In this document: one piece after another, positions 6,867 through 14,509 of the stretch
How positions within the stretch are numbered: position 1 is the first letter of the stretch
How the letters are laid out: every line of letters begins with the position of its first letter
Virus record (IMG/VR): IMGVR_UViG_3300045996_000852
Location: 101,393-165,392 of that record
Direction: 5' to 3' (one strand)
Length of the DNA stretch: 64,000 nucleotides
DNA from: a virus
Made by a program: the position numbers and the translations under genes
The notes under the pieces: generated by a model
Database searches by the model: none
What the model was told of the DNA's origin: nothing
What the model saw: the letters and a program-made list of their open reading frames with translations, nothing else

Positions 6867-9056
6867 TTATATTGTGTTTGCTAAGGCTTTCTTCTTAGTC
6901 TCAGATTTGGTATCCAATCCCTCGAATCTAACCTTAACTACCCTCTTGTGAGTTCCCTGTAACCTGAGAATTACTTCATCTTTTACAGTGGCATTGAAAC
7001 CTAAGCCTGATAATTGCTTACCAGTAGGCTCTACCATTGTCTGTGTTCCTAATACTTCCATTACCTTACGGTGTGCAAGTAATTCAGGAATCAGGTTCTC
7101 ATTGTGGAAACTTCTGATAGAAAGAGGTGATTTAGCACCTTCCAACATGAAGAAGTAATGTTTGTTACCAACATTATTACCTTCCCAATGGTTAGGAGAC
7201 AGGCACACCAGATTCACCTTATGGAATTCATTAGAAGGTAATCCATAGATTTCCTTCTGTGCTCCCAATCCCTCATTTACAGAAACAGTAGAACCGTGTT
7301 CAATGGTAAATCTACCATCTTTATGAGTGACAGTTGCTATCAGGACTTTACCTGAAACAGGTCTGTTGTACTCATAGTTGTAAATTTCTCCGTCAAATTC
7401 AATCTCAGCTTTGAAACCCTGAGAGTTTCTTGCAGAGAATTGATTCACGTAGAACTTATACACACCATTTTTCAACTCTCTCTGACTCCTGAAGTAGATA
7501 TTCTCTACAGCAAGTCTACCACTTGGACTGGTATTATCCAAATCCAATTGACCACCACAAGAAGTAAATGCACCTCCACGATCTTTCCTGTAGCCTGTGT
7601 TATATCCTATTTGGACATTATCAGGCTGTGTACACCATGCATCCAAATCAGAATTATCACGACCATCACCATCATTCCATATCTGAGAGAATCTGAGTAC
7701 ACCTTCTACATTACCACCTCTGGATTTAACAGCCTCTTTAATCTGTGATTTACCAGCCAAATTACCATTAAATGTCCAAGAGAAATTGTTATTCCACTTG
7801 AATATAGGCTTGGAATTAGGATTGTTAGCTGTCGTCAGAGATACCATGTTTCCTTCCTGCTGAGAAGTGAGGAAAGCCTCAATTCCAGTACAGGTAGGTA
7901 GTATATCCTTCATAAACTTCTCAATACTAACCTCTTCCACCTTATCAAATTCACTCCTCTTATGTCTGGTAGATGTAGACTTCACATTGTCAAATACAGA
8001 AACTTTCTTAAGTTTACCATCCCCTGTATTAGCATGAAGTATCTCATTTACTTTAATATCATCTATTGTAGCAAATCTCCTGTCGAATGATTCTTCATAA
8101 CCATTCTCTTCCACGAACTTCTTAGCTTCTTCAATTTGCTTCTTAGTGATAGGAGCAATGGCTTTCATGTAATTAGCAGGGTCAACCCTTTTGTTCCATG
8201 CCTGACAAGCATCATTTAGTTCCTTACCTTCAGAAAGCTCCGAGCATAGTACACCAATCAGTTCATTTTTGAACTTGGCGAATGGTAATTTGTAACTGTT
8301 ATTCCAGCACCAGTTATCCCTGTCTTTCTTAGCAAGCTCATCATACTCTTTCTTCAAAGGGATGAATTGCTCTACTTTGTAAAGATGGGTAGTACCATCC
8401 AACAAACTACCTTGGTTAATCAGGTCTTTTACCAGATATAATGTATCCAAAGAGATTTCTTCCATAGCTCTTTGAAACACATTCTTGGCATCCCTGTATT
8501 CACCCATGATAGACTCTACAGATTTACCCGTTTGGTCCACGAATGAGGTAGGTATATCAACATGAAGGTGGTCGAAGGTTCTGATCTCTCCCTCTTTAAC
8601 AACACCAAACTTCTCAGCCTCTTCTTTATTATACTGCTTGTGATTCTTGTCTATACCAAGACGGAATACAGTATTTGTTTTCTTACATTTCTCGTAATTG
8701 AGTCCGTTAAGTTCAGTGAAAGTTTCGAAGAATACATCCTGAATCTTTGCAGCTTTCAGTTTGGCTGATATAGCTGCTACTACAGGCTTGAATTCTCCTT
8801 CTATTTCCACATCCCAAATTGTCATAATCTTATTATCAGGAGATATAGCAACGATGTTACCATACCTACGAATAAAATTATTACACAAATTACAATTGTG
8901 TGTAGTGCTGTTTGGGTCACGGAAGATAGGGTCATCCTCGAAAGATTCCAGATATGTCTTCCATACCTCAGAACCCGGAATGCTACTTCTGAACAGCTTA
9001 TTAGTTGAAGCCATCTGCTGCAACTGTTTCTGAATTTTCTTTTGTAAATCCTTCAT
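6867..9056 (-). CDS. Large protein with DUF2135/YfaP-like domain
   Basis: A 729-residue protein, the largest of the leftward arm. The N-terminal part (to about 330) is helical with a CNLC pair near residues 55-58. A region around residues 455-600 has the pattern of a beta-sandwich of the DUF2135/YfaP kind: a Trp-Asn-Asp strand, SDLDAWC, a GGQLDLD turn and a GVYKFYV strand. That assignment is from pattern only. No signal peptide is visible, so it is probably cytoplasmic. Its role is unknown; it is transcribed with the 128-residue gene after it. Confidence 0.75.
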   Translation of the reverse strand: MKDLQKKIQKQLQQMASTNKLFRSSIPGSEVWKTYLESFEDDPIFRDPNSTTHNCNLCNNFIRRYGNIVAISPDNKIMTIWDVEIEGEFKPVVAAISAKLKAAKIQDVFFETFTELNGLNYEKCKKTNTVFRLGIDKNHKQYNKEEAEKFGVVKEGEIRTFDHLHVDIPTSFVDQTGKSVESIMGEYRDAKNVFQRAMEEISLDTLYLVKDLINQGSLLDGTTHLYKVEQFIPLKKEYDELAKKDRDNWCWNNSYKLPFAKFKNELIGVLCSELSEGKELNDACQAWNKRVDPANYMKAIAPITKKQIEEAKKFVEENGYEESFDRRFATIDDIKVNEILHANTGDGKLKKVSVFDNVKSTSTRHKRSEFDKVEEVSIEKFMKDILPTCTGIEAFLTSQQEGNMVSLTTANNPNSKPIFKWNNNFSWTFNGNLAGKSQIKEAVKSRGGNVEGVLRFSQIWNDGDGRDNSDLDAWCTQPDNVQIGYNTGYRKDRGGAFTSCGGQLDLDNTSPSGRLAVENIYFRSQRELKNGVYKFYVNQFSARNSQGFKAEIEFDGEIYNYEYNRPVSGKVLIATVTHKDGRFTIEHGSTVSVNEGLGAQKEIYGLPSNEFHKVNLVCLSPNHWEGNNVGNKHYFFMLEGAKSPLSIRSFHNENLIPELLAHRKVMEVLGTQTMVEPTGKQLSGLGFNATVKDEVILRLQGTHKRVVKVRFEGLDTKSETKKKALANTI

Positions 9057-9082
9057 GATTATTACAATTTTAAAAGGTTATT

Positions 9083-9295
9083 TTAGGCAGCTTCTAGTAA
9101 TTCATCTGCATGTTCTTCACATTGTCGTTTTGTACCATCGTAAATCTTGGTCATTCGATTATTCTCTACCATTGTGAGATAATCTGTATACTCTACTGAT
9201 TTTTGACTAACTACATAGCATTCTTGTGAAGTTACGTCTTGAAATACTGAATACATAATATTGGGGGAGTTTTGGTTAAGAATGTTGATTATCAA
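9083..9295 (-). CDS. Hypothetical protein
   Basis: A 70-residue protein with beta-like strands followed by an acidic helical end. No family recognised. Its start overlaps the end of the 54-residue gene at 9276-9440 by 20 bases. Confidence 0.55.
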   Translation of the reverse strand: MIINILNQNSPNIMYSVFQDVTSQECYVVSQKSVEYTDYLTMVENNRMTKIYDGTKRQCEEHADELLEAA

Positions 9296-9440
9296 TAACT
9301 ATCGTGTATAAATTTACTAAATCTGATAGAGACATCTGGTATGGTTCTTTTCCGATATTAGAAAAACTGATATTGTTTTGAGTCATTTCGTCTAATTTCT
9401 TCCACCAGTCCCATGCTTTTTCTATTTCTTCAATTTCCAT
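9276..9440 (-). CDS. Small hypothetical protein
   Basis: A 54-codon frame from the ATG at 9440 to a TAA at 9276. It begins with an acidic, Trp-rich helix. It starts 3 bases after the upstream stop, as is usual in this operon, and fills a gap that would otherwise be empty. Confidence 0.6.
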   Translation of the reverse strand: MEIEEIEKAWDWWKKLDEMTQNNISFSNIGKEPYQMSLSDLVNLYTIVIDNQHS

Positions 9441-9443
9441 AAT

Positions 9444-9698
9444 TTAGTAATTTATGGTTGCCTTTTCTATGCTTCTTGACATAGCTTTAAATCCAGAAAA
9501 CTTCTTCAAGTGGATACTGTCATCTTTTGTTACCAAAGATAAAGTGTAATCACTATTATCAACATCTACTTCATAACGTAGCTTGTTTTTAATAAGTTTA
9601 TAATATACATTATCTGAAAACATTCGATTACTTGTATCTTCCTTCTTAAATTTATTACGTTTGAGCTTGTCTACAAGCTCTTTTCTTCTTTTGTCCAT
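9444..9698 (-). CDS. Hypothetical protein
   Basis: An 84-residue basic protein with a Lys/Arg-rich N-terminal 30 residues and a beta-like C-terminal half. No motif recognised. First gene after the terminator at 9710-9738. Confidence 0.6.
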   Translation of the reverse strand: MDKRRKELVDKLKRNKFKKEDTSNRMFSDNVYYKLIKNKLRYEVDVDNSDYTLSLVTKDDSIHLKKFSGFKAMSRSIEKATINY

Positions 9699-9709
9699 AT
9701 GTATAATTT

Positions 9710-9738
9710 AAAAAGGGCTACCTTTCGATAGCCCCTTG
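9710..9738 (-). terminator. Rho-independent terminator
   Basis: Minus strand: GGGCTA pairs with TAGCCC around an 8-base loop, followed by TTTTT. It separates the block ending with 9747-10808 from the genes to its left. Confidence 0.8.
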
Positions 9739-9746
9739 TGAGTGAT

Positions 9747-9821
9747 TCATTCAACACCTTCATCCTCTGAAGGTGGTCTACCTGAAGTTTCAGGCTGTTG
9801 GGGTTTCTGTACAGGTTCCAT
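9747..9821 (-). CDS. Possible 24-residue peptide
   Basis: A frame of 24 codons, rich in Pro, Glu and Gln, ATG at 9821 to TGA at 9747. It sits directly before a strong terminator. So short a frame may be chance. Confidence 0.3.
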   Translation of the reverse strand: MEPVQKPQQPETSGRPPSEDEGVE

Positions 9822-9842
9822 AGTTGATTGTTTTATGTATAG

Positions 9843-10808
9843 TTAGTCTTCCCACTTGATTGCAGGACATTCATTCTTAGCCATTTGAAATAGCAAAGCG
9901 AAAAATCCACCTATCTTATTACCAATCTTATTCAGGAAAGCACCAGCATTCTTAAAGAATCTCTTGATTGCTTTCTTCTGTTCACATGATAATCCCGGTA
10001 ATGATATACTTAAATCTAATGTGTTTAACCATTTGAAAAACAATACAATAAGGATTATACCAATTATTACAATTAGTGTAAGTCCACCATAGGTTCCAAT
10101 TTTAACCCATTGAGAGGCTGTAAGATTTGCAAGTCCTACTACTCCAAGGTAAACAAGATACAAAACGAATAAAGCCGTAGCTGTAATAGCTACTCCCAAT
10201 AGGAATTTTCCTATAGGTTTTGCTATTTTATTGATTTTGTTAATTCTTTCTTTACGAGCAATAGCTAATTGTTTTCTTTTCTCTTCCAAAGCTTCTTGTT
10301 CAGCTAGTAAAGACAAATATCTATCTCTTTGTGCTTGTCTTACTTCCTCTCGATATTTTCTGAATTGTTCAACTAAATCAGAGTCGAAATCCCAACCATA
10401 ATCTAATCTTTCATAAAAATTATAGTAGTCTTTCTCGACACATACATTGTCAATTCCCCTCTTTCTGTCTGCATAATGACGGTTCCAAATAATCTTACCT
10501 ATGACACTCTTAAAGAAGTCAGGGTCGGTCTTTGCTCTCGTAGCAAATTCTTTCTTTTTGGTTTCCCATTTGGAATCTTCTTTATACCTCTTATTTCTTG
10601 CCTTCTCTTTTAACCTGTCATTAAGTCCAGAGAATAATCTTCCTATCTGCCTAGCAGGGAATACTATCAAAATAAGGAAATGATTGAAAACTGACAACCA
10701 GAAATAAGGACACATATGAGAGAAATCTCTATGGTCCATATCCCATATATAATTCATCATTTTTACATGATAAGCACTCTTTTTGAGTGTAAATACATCT
10801 TTGAACAT
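9843..10808 (-). CDS. Membrane protein with coiled coil
   Basis: A 321-residue protein. It has a hydrophobic stretch near residues 35-55, a long charged helical region with a Gln/Glu/Arg-rich coiled coil (about 150-195), and two strong membrane segments (about 200-222 and 232-255), then a short basic tail. It probably sits in the inner membrane. No family recognised. It lies just downstream of the SPFH lipoprotein gene, with the hairpin at 10820-10852 between them. Confidence 0.7.
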   Translation of the reverse strand: MFKDVFTLKKSAYHVKMMNYIWDMDHRDFSHMCPYFWLSVFNHFLILIVFPARQIGRLFSGLNDRLKEKARNKRYKEDSKWETKKKEFATRAKTDPDFFKSVIGKIIWNRHYADRKRGIDNVCVEKDYYNFYERLDYGWDFDSDLVEQFRKYREEVRQAQRDRYLSLLAEQEALEEKRKQLAIARKERINKINKIAKPIGKFLLGVAITATALFVLYLVYLGVVGLANLTASQWVKIGTYGGLTLIVIIGIILIVLFFKWLNTLDLSISLPGLSCEQKKAIKRFFKNAGAFLNKIGNKIGGFFALLFQMAKNECPAIKWED

Positions 10809-10819
10809 AGTAGTGTAGT

Positions 10820-10852
10820 TTAAGGGTACTGATATTTCTACCAGTACCCATA
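10820..10852 (-). terminator. Terminator-like hairpin
   Basis: Minus strand: GGGTACTG pairs with CAGTACCC around a 10-base loop. Only a short TT follows, so termination may be partial. Confidence 0.55.
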
Positions 10853-10857
10853 ATGAA

Positions 10858-11667
10858 TTATTGAGTATTCTTCAGTAATGTTACTGGCATATTACCATAT
10901 AAAGGTGTCTTACCATCCCATTTCTGAATGAATTGTTGCTGAAGGAGTTGTGGAGTAATACCTCTTGAGATAATAAGATTCTCCTGTGTTTGTAGTTCAG
11001 CAAGTTCATTCCTTTTCCTCTGTTCTATAATTTGCTGGTCTAGTACAGACACGTTAGTATTTACTTCATTCCTTGTATCAATCTTTTGCTTTACTTTATC
11101 AGAGAAATCAAGCTGTGCAGTAAATGTGATAAGTCTTAAACCTTTTTCTTCAAATGCTTTTGCGACTTGATCTCTTACAGCATTTTCAAACTTAAGAGAA
11201 CCACCAGACATCATTAAAGTATCAGTAATATATTTACGAGATTCATCCTTCATCAAGTCATATATTTTTGCTTCAAGGATGTTATTTTCTAATGCTCTCA
11301 TAAAATCATCACCAGAACCTAGATGCTTATTCTGAAATACTACATCTACAGCCCTACTTTCTACTACTTGATAAGAGTAAGAAGGCTTAGAAGTGAATTC
11401 AGTATTATCTGCTGCTTTTAAATGTAATATACCGGGGTCTGTTTCAGCAGTATTACCAGCAAAAGATGCTCTCTGTTCCCAAAGTGGCACTTGGAACAAT
11501 TCTGTTCCCCATCCCCATGTGCTAACCCTTCCTTTTACAAGAGAAAAGTCTGACTTACCATTCTTACCATAGTCCTCCATAAGGACTCCTTGATAATTAG
11601 GTGCTACTCTTTCTCCACATGAAGAAAGCATAAATACTACTGAGATTGCAAGAATTAAATTTTTCAT
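10858..11667 (-). CDS. SPFH/prohibitin-like lipoprotein
   Basis: A 269-residue protein with a lipoprotein signal peptide: hydrophobic residues 4-15 then Leu-Ser-Ser-Cys17. The body fits an SPFH (band 7/prohibitin) domain: beta strands to about residue 110, a helical 115-190 region, then a Glu/Gln/Arg-rich coiled coil (about 195-240). Prohibitin-like proteins form rings on membranes. SPFH proteins occur in Bacteroidota phages, with unknown role. Lipidation would place this one at the periplasmic face of a membrane, which is unusual for the fold. Confidence 0.75.
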   Translation of the reverse strand: MKNLILAISVVFMLSSCGERVAPNYQGVLMEDYGKNGKSDFSLVKGRVSTWGWGTELFQVPLWEQRASFAGNTAETDPGILHLKAADNTEFTSKPSYSYQVVESRAVDVVFQNKHLGSGDDFMRALENNILEAKIYDLMKDESRKYITDTLMMSGGSLKFENAVRDQVAKAFEEKGLRLITFTAQLDFSDKVKQKIDTRNEVNTNVSVLDQQIIEQRKRNELAELQTQENLIISRGITPQLLQQQFIQKWDGKTPLYGNMPVTLLKNTQ

Positions 11668-11690
11668 TTCTGTTTTGTTTTTGGTTTGTT

Positions 11691-11882
11691 TTAAAAATTT
11701 CTGTTTCTGTTGATAGCTTTTTTGATTCTACTTTCGGTAAAAGCTATAATACCTACAAATAGTGCAACTGCAAGACCTATAGGAATCCACGGAGTTCCAA
11801 AGGTGTTGTTGTTAAATACTCTTATCAATACTTGAATAATTACAAGTAAAGATAATCCATAAACGAGTGCTCTGGTAATCAT
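11691..11882 (-). CDS. Small two-helix membrane protein
   Basis: A 63-residue protein with hydrophobic segments at about 4-22 and 32-50 and a basic C-terminus. It lies 23 bases upstream of the SPFH gene and overlaps its own upstream neighbour by 4 bases, so a shared membrane role is possible. Confidence 0.65.
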   Translation of the reverse strand: MITRALVYGLSLLVIIQVLIRVFNNNTFGTPWIPIGLAVALFVGIIAFTESRIKKAINRNRNF

Positions 11883-12115
11883 ACTCTTGTTTTGAGGGTT
11901 TGTAATTCTTTTTCAATTCGACTTCTGTCAAAATCAGTAAGTGGTTCTGTACTTACATTTTCTTTAAAAGCTACATTAATAATAGCACCATCACCTGATT
12001 TTGTAGGTTTAGTACCACTCTGTAACTGAGCTTCTAATCTTTTGATAACTGTCTCTCTCCGAGACCTTTGTGCAGGTGCTCCACCTCTTCTGCTTGTGTG
12101 AATTCTAGGCTTCAT
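11879..12115 (-). CDS. Hypothetical basic protein
   Basis: A 78-residue protein with an Arg-rich N-terminal 25 residues, possibly disordered or nucleic-acid binding. Function unknown. Confidence 0.6.
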   Translation of the reverse strand: MKPRIHTSRRGGAPAQRSRRETVIKRLEAQLQSGTKPTKSGDGAIINVAFKENVSTEPLTDFDRSRIEKELQTLKTRV

Positions 12116-12138
12116 TGCTTGTTTTTTATTATTAATAA

Positions 12139-12558
12139 TTATTCAGAATCATACTTTCTTTCACTTCCCTCATCATCACCTATAGGATTTTCAAAACCAT
12201 ACTTGACAGCAGTGGCTTTAAACAGTGGTAATCCATACATAGGATATTCATCAAAATCTTCTAATCCTTCCTCAAGAACCCAATTCCACATCTGAACTAC
12301 ACTGTACATTAATCCAGATGAAATACCTCTCTGATTGAGGGCTTTTTCGAATCCAAAAGCAACATCTTTTTCTAACTGCTTGAGGATATTTTCTTTAGTA
12401 AAAGGGACAGGCTGATGTTTCCCTTTGTACTCCTCTTTCAATTCCATTCCCATACTGGTTATTTGTTCTTCAGTAAGGAATTGTAATAATCGTGAAATAT
12501 CTCTACCATCAAGAGTCTGACTCTTATACTGAGAGATAATTGTTTCAATTGATTTCAT
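12139..12558 (-). CDS. Hypothetical protein
   Basis: A 139-residue acidic, mostly helical protein. The ATG at 12558 is chosen over an upstream TTG; it lies about 16 bases after a good -7 box. It is the first gene of its transcript. Confidence 0.65.
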   Translation of the reverse strand: MKSIETIISQYKSQTLDGRDISRLLQFLTEEQITSMGMELKEEYKGKHQPVPFTKENILKQLEKDVAFGFEKALNQRGISSGLMYSVVQMWNWVLEEGLEDFDEYPMYGLPLFKATAVKYGFENPIGDDEGSERKYDSE

Positions 12559-12573
12559 GTTGTTTTGATTTAG

Positions 12574-12603
12574 CAAATATAGGAAAATAGTTTAAATACC
12601 AAA
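12574..12603 (-). promoter_or_regulatory. Bacteroidota-type promoter
   Basis: Minus strand: TTTG (12603-12600, in TTTGGTA) and TATATTTG (12581-12574) separated by 18 bases, matching the TTTG / TAnnTTTG consensus. It drives the gene starting at 12558. Confidence 0.75.
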
Positions 12604-12604
12604 A

Positions 12605-12642
12605 TTAAAAAAGGGACCACCCGATTCTCACGGATGACCCCT
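12605..12642 (-). terminator. Strong rho-independent terminator
   Basis: Minus strand: an 11-pair stem (12641-12631 with 12623-12613) with a 7-base loop, followed by TTTTTT. It ends transcription coming from the tmRNA and the 53-residue gene. Confidence 0.85.
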
Positions 12643-12699
12643 TTCACAGCACTGGTACAGGCGGCTGGTTAGCCTTAGTAAATGGCAATATTTACGAAC

Positions 12700-12861
12700 T
12701 TAAAAATCATCTTTATCTTCCTTAAAGTAAAAGTTTATAGACCAGAATAGTATCCCTATTTTTAATAACCAATAGGGATGATACCAAGATATGCATCCCG
12801 GAATATAACATTCTCTATCTTGTCTTAACTGTACTTGAAAAGAATATAATTTTGATTTCAT
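12700..12861 (-). CDS. Small aromatic-rich protein
   Basis: A 53-codon frame from ATG at 12861 to TAA at 12700 with a Trp/Tyr/Phe-rich hydrophobic stretch (about residues 25-46) that could lie in or on a membrane. It is preceded by the stem-closed RNA at 12885-12992 and followed by a strong terminator. No family recognised. Confidence 0.5.
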   Translation of the reverse strand: MKSKLYSFQVQLRQDRECYIPGCISWYHPYWLLKIGILFWSINFYFKEDKDDF

Positions 12862-12884
12862 AATGATAAAATGAATTTACTACA

Positions 12885-12992
12885 GGGTTGCATGGGTTTT
12901 CATACGAATAGGCTTTACTTCCATGTTATCAACTCCGGGTGTGAATTACTTCACTCCTTTCGTTTCTCAGCTTTTAGAGTCCTGTAGCAAAT
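12885..12992 (-). ncRNA. Stem-closed structured RNA / leader
   Basis: Minus strand: ATTTGCTACAGG (12992-12981) pairs with CCTGTAGTAAAT (12896-12885), 12 pairs with one G-U, enclosing about 84 bases. It ends 23 bases before the ATG of the 53-residue gene, so it may be a 5' leader. It could also be a separate small RNA. Confidence 0.5.
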
Positions 12993-13003
12993 AAGTTTTA
13001 AAA

Positions 13004-13105
13004 AGAAGACAGAGCAGTATGTTTATTTGATTCTGCTATGTATTACTTTAGCACTGCCTTTAGTCATACTTCTTTCGAAGGTTCTCAGGCACTACTCTGT
13101 CTTCT
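13004..13105 (-). ncRNA. Stem-closed structured RNA
   Basis: Minus strand: AGAAGACAGAGTAGT (13105-13091) pairs with ACTGCTCTGTCTTCT (13018-13004), 15 pairs with one G-U, enclosing about 72 bases and followed by TTTTT. It lies downstream of the tmRNA and could terminate it or be a separate RNA. Confidence 0.5.
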
Positions 13106-13190
13106 CAATGCCTTACCCACGGATGAACAGGTAAAGAACTACAGGTCTATCTCCCTGCTTGTTAGGCATCCGTTCATATTTTTCCGGGTG

Positions 13191-13647
13191 TGGAGGTGAT
13201 CGGGGTCGAACCGATGTCCAAACATAATAATCAGTCGAGAGTTACGTGTGTGACTAGCTTTATCATCCCTGTCTTGGATTATCTCAGTTGTGAACTGGAA
13301 ACTGTGCCTGTTTGCATAGTTATACTGTACACTCCACAGGCTGACTTCTAACAGTTACCTTTCTAAACCTCAGGTGGGTTCGGGAACTAGACTAATTCTA
13401 ATTCTTCTTCTGCCACTACCTCAGCAGGGAACAGAGAAGTTAAGAAAGAATCAAGGTTTCCATCTTCTCCTACAGTCACGTTAGACTTAGCAGGAGAGTT
13501 TGCTTCAACATTAACACTGTTAACATTAGAAGCGGCAACATTTGTGTTTGCGTTTATTTTTTGAATATTCAGATTATAGACCTAATTATCCAACGGTCTA
13601 CACGCCCTCTTCCCATTACCCATGCTGTCAAAACCAAGTACACCCCC
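13191..13647 (-). ncRNA. ssrA: tmRNA with very long tag reading frame
   Basis: Transfer-messenger RNA. The 5' end GGGGGTG (13647-13641) pairs with the 3' end CACCTCC (13198-13192), discriminator A at 13191, no encoded CCA. The 5' side carries TTTTGACAG; the 3' side has a T arm with TTCGACC and an ATCGG/CCGAT stem. A TAGACC/GGTCTA pair marks the first pseudoknot. The resume codon is the GCA in AAACGCAAAC (GCA at 13550-13548). From there the frame reads Ala-Asn-Thr-Asn-Val-Ala-Ala and continues to a TAG at 13388-13386, 54 sense codons, ending Glu-Leu-Glu-Leu-Val. Usual tags are about 8-35 residues and end near Ala-Ala. The RNA is about 457 bases, longer than most, by about the extra tag length. 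Confidence 0.9.
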
Positions 13648-13661
13648 GGGTAAATAAAGTA

Positions 13662-13693
13662 CAAATATACTAAAATATCTGTACTTTACCAAA
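13662..13693 (-). promoter_or_regulatory. tmRNA promoter
   Basis: Minus strand: TTTG (13693-13690, in TTTGGTAAAG), 20 bases, then TATATTTG (13669-13662). This is a near-perfect Bacteroidota promoter about 15 bases upstream of the mature tmRNA 5' end. Confidence 0.85.
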
Positions 13694-13698
13694 TTTAT

Positions 13699-14064
13699 TT
13701 ACAAATTTGACCTATAACTGTCAGGATGGATAAAATCAATAATATCCTTGGCCTCTTTTAATCCCAAGCCTGTGATTTCCTTCATTACCTTTACTGCATT
13801 CAATTTAGAATTTCCTACCATATATTCTTTGATATGATTTATGTCCCATCTGCTAATCCTCTTAAAATCAACAGGTTGCATAATTCTTCTCAATTCTTGA
13901 GTAAATGGGTCGGAATAATCTACATCATGCTTTTTAACTTCAGTGGTATTAGCACCAAGCTCTTCCTTGAGAATCTTTATAAGTGCTGTATTGTGACCAA
14001 TTTCTCTATCAGTCTTTGGTTCTTCTATGAACATATTTAATATGCTCTTGACTTTCAATCTCAT
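13699..14064 (-). CDS. Protein with bL12-type C-terminal motif
   Basis: A 121-residue protein. Residues 89-111 contain TGLGLKEAKDII preceded by a Val-Lys-Val-Met-Lys-Glu helix, very close to the C-terminal domain of ribosomal protein bL12 (L7/L12), the part that recruits translation GTPases. The N-terminal 85 residues do not look like the bL12 dimerisation domain. bL12-like proteins occur in some phages. Expected length of bL12 is also about 120, but only the C-terminal helix-turn-helix segment matches. It follows the stem-closed RNA 14078-14250, which could be its leader. Confidence 0.65.
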   Translation of the reverse strand: MRLKVKSILNMFIEEPKTDREIGHNTALIKILKEELGANTTEVKKHDVDYSDPFTQELRRIMQPVDFKRISRWDINHIKEYMVGNSKLNAVKVMKEITGLGLKEAKDIIDFIHPDSYRSNL

Positions 14065-14077
14065 AAGAAATGTTTAA

Positions 14078-14250
14078 AATATAGCAAACAGAGACCGTGA
14101 CTTAACTTGCCTGTCAATTCAGGCTAACATATGTAGGTTTGGGACACGCTGGTACTACATACGCACATGTGATGTTTAACTTCACTATTAGGGTTGCCTT
14201 CAACGTTTACACGGTATGTAACCCACAAGCTTCACTCTGTTTGCTATATT
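14078..14250 (-). ncRNA. Stem-closed structured RNA / leader of bL12-like gene
   Basis: Minus strand: AATATAGCAAACAGAG (14250-14235) is an exact 16-base inverted complement of 14093-14078. It encloses about 141 bases containing a GCCTG/CAGGC hairpin. No coding frame fits. It ends 13 bases before the ATG at 14064, so it may be a cis-regulatory leader; it could be a free RNA. Confidence 0.6.
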
Positions 14251-14258
14251 ATTAATGA

Positions 14259-14453
14259 TTATTGTACCTGTATAGAATATCCACAATAATTCCTGAGGAA
14301 ATCTATCTTTCCACGGGAACCGATACCCACATCCCCTTTGGAGTTACCACCTTGATTCCAGATGATTCTCTTACCAGAAATGTTAATGTCATTCTTCTTG
14401 CTTAATTGAGAGAGTACTCTTGATTCTGAGTAACCTTTGTTTTCTTTGCTCAT
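14259..14453 (-). CDS. Hypothetical protein
   Basis: A 64-residue basic protein, Gly/Ser/Lys-rich. No family recognised. It has its own promoter at 14476-14509 and is followed by the stem-closed RNA. Confidence 0.6.
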   Translation of the reverse strand: MSKENKGYSESRVLSQLSKKNDINISGKRIIWNQGGNSKGDVGIGSRGKIDFLRNYCGYSIQVQ

Positions 14454-14475
14454 TTGTGTTGTAGTTTAAGTTTTA

Positions 14476-14509
14476 CAAATATAAGAACTATTTTAAGAAT
14501 TCCCTCAAA
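14476..14509 (-). promoter_or_regulatory. Bacteroidota-type promoter
   Basis: Minus strand: TTTG (14509-14506), 22 bases, TATATTTG (14483-14476) within GTTCTTATATTTG. It overlaps the end of the preceding gene and drives 14259-14453. Confidence 0.65.

Noticed and set aside
12885-12992. Hammerhead-type ribozyme (GCTGAGAAACGAAAG resembles CUGANGA...GAAA)
   Set aside because: The spacing and the CUGANGA core do not match and no cleavage-site triplet fits the helices.
13388-13550. Treating the tmRNA tag frame as an ordinary small gene
   Set aside because: It has no in-frame ATG near its start, lies wholly inside a tmRNA with intact ends, and begins at the expected resume codon.
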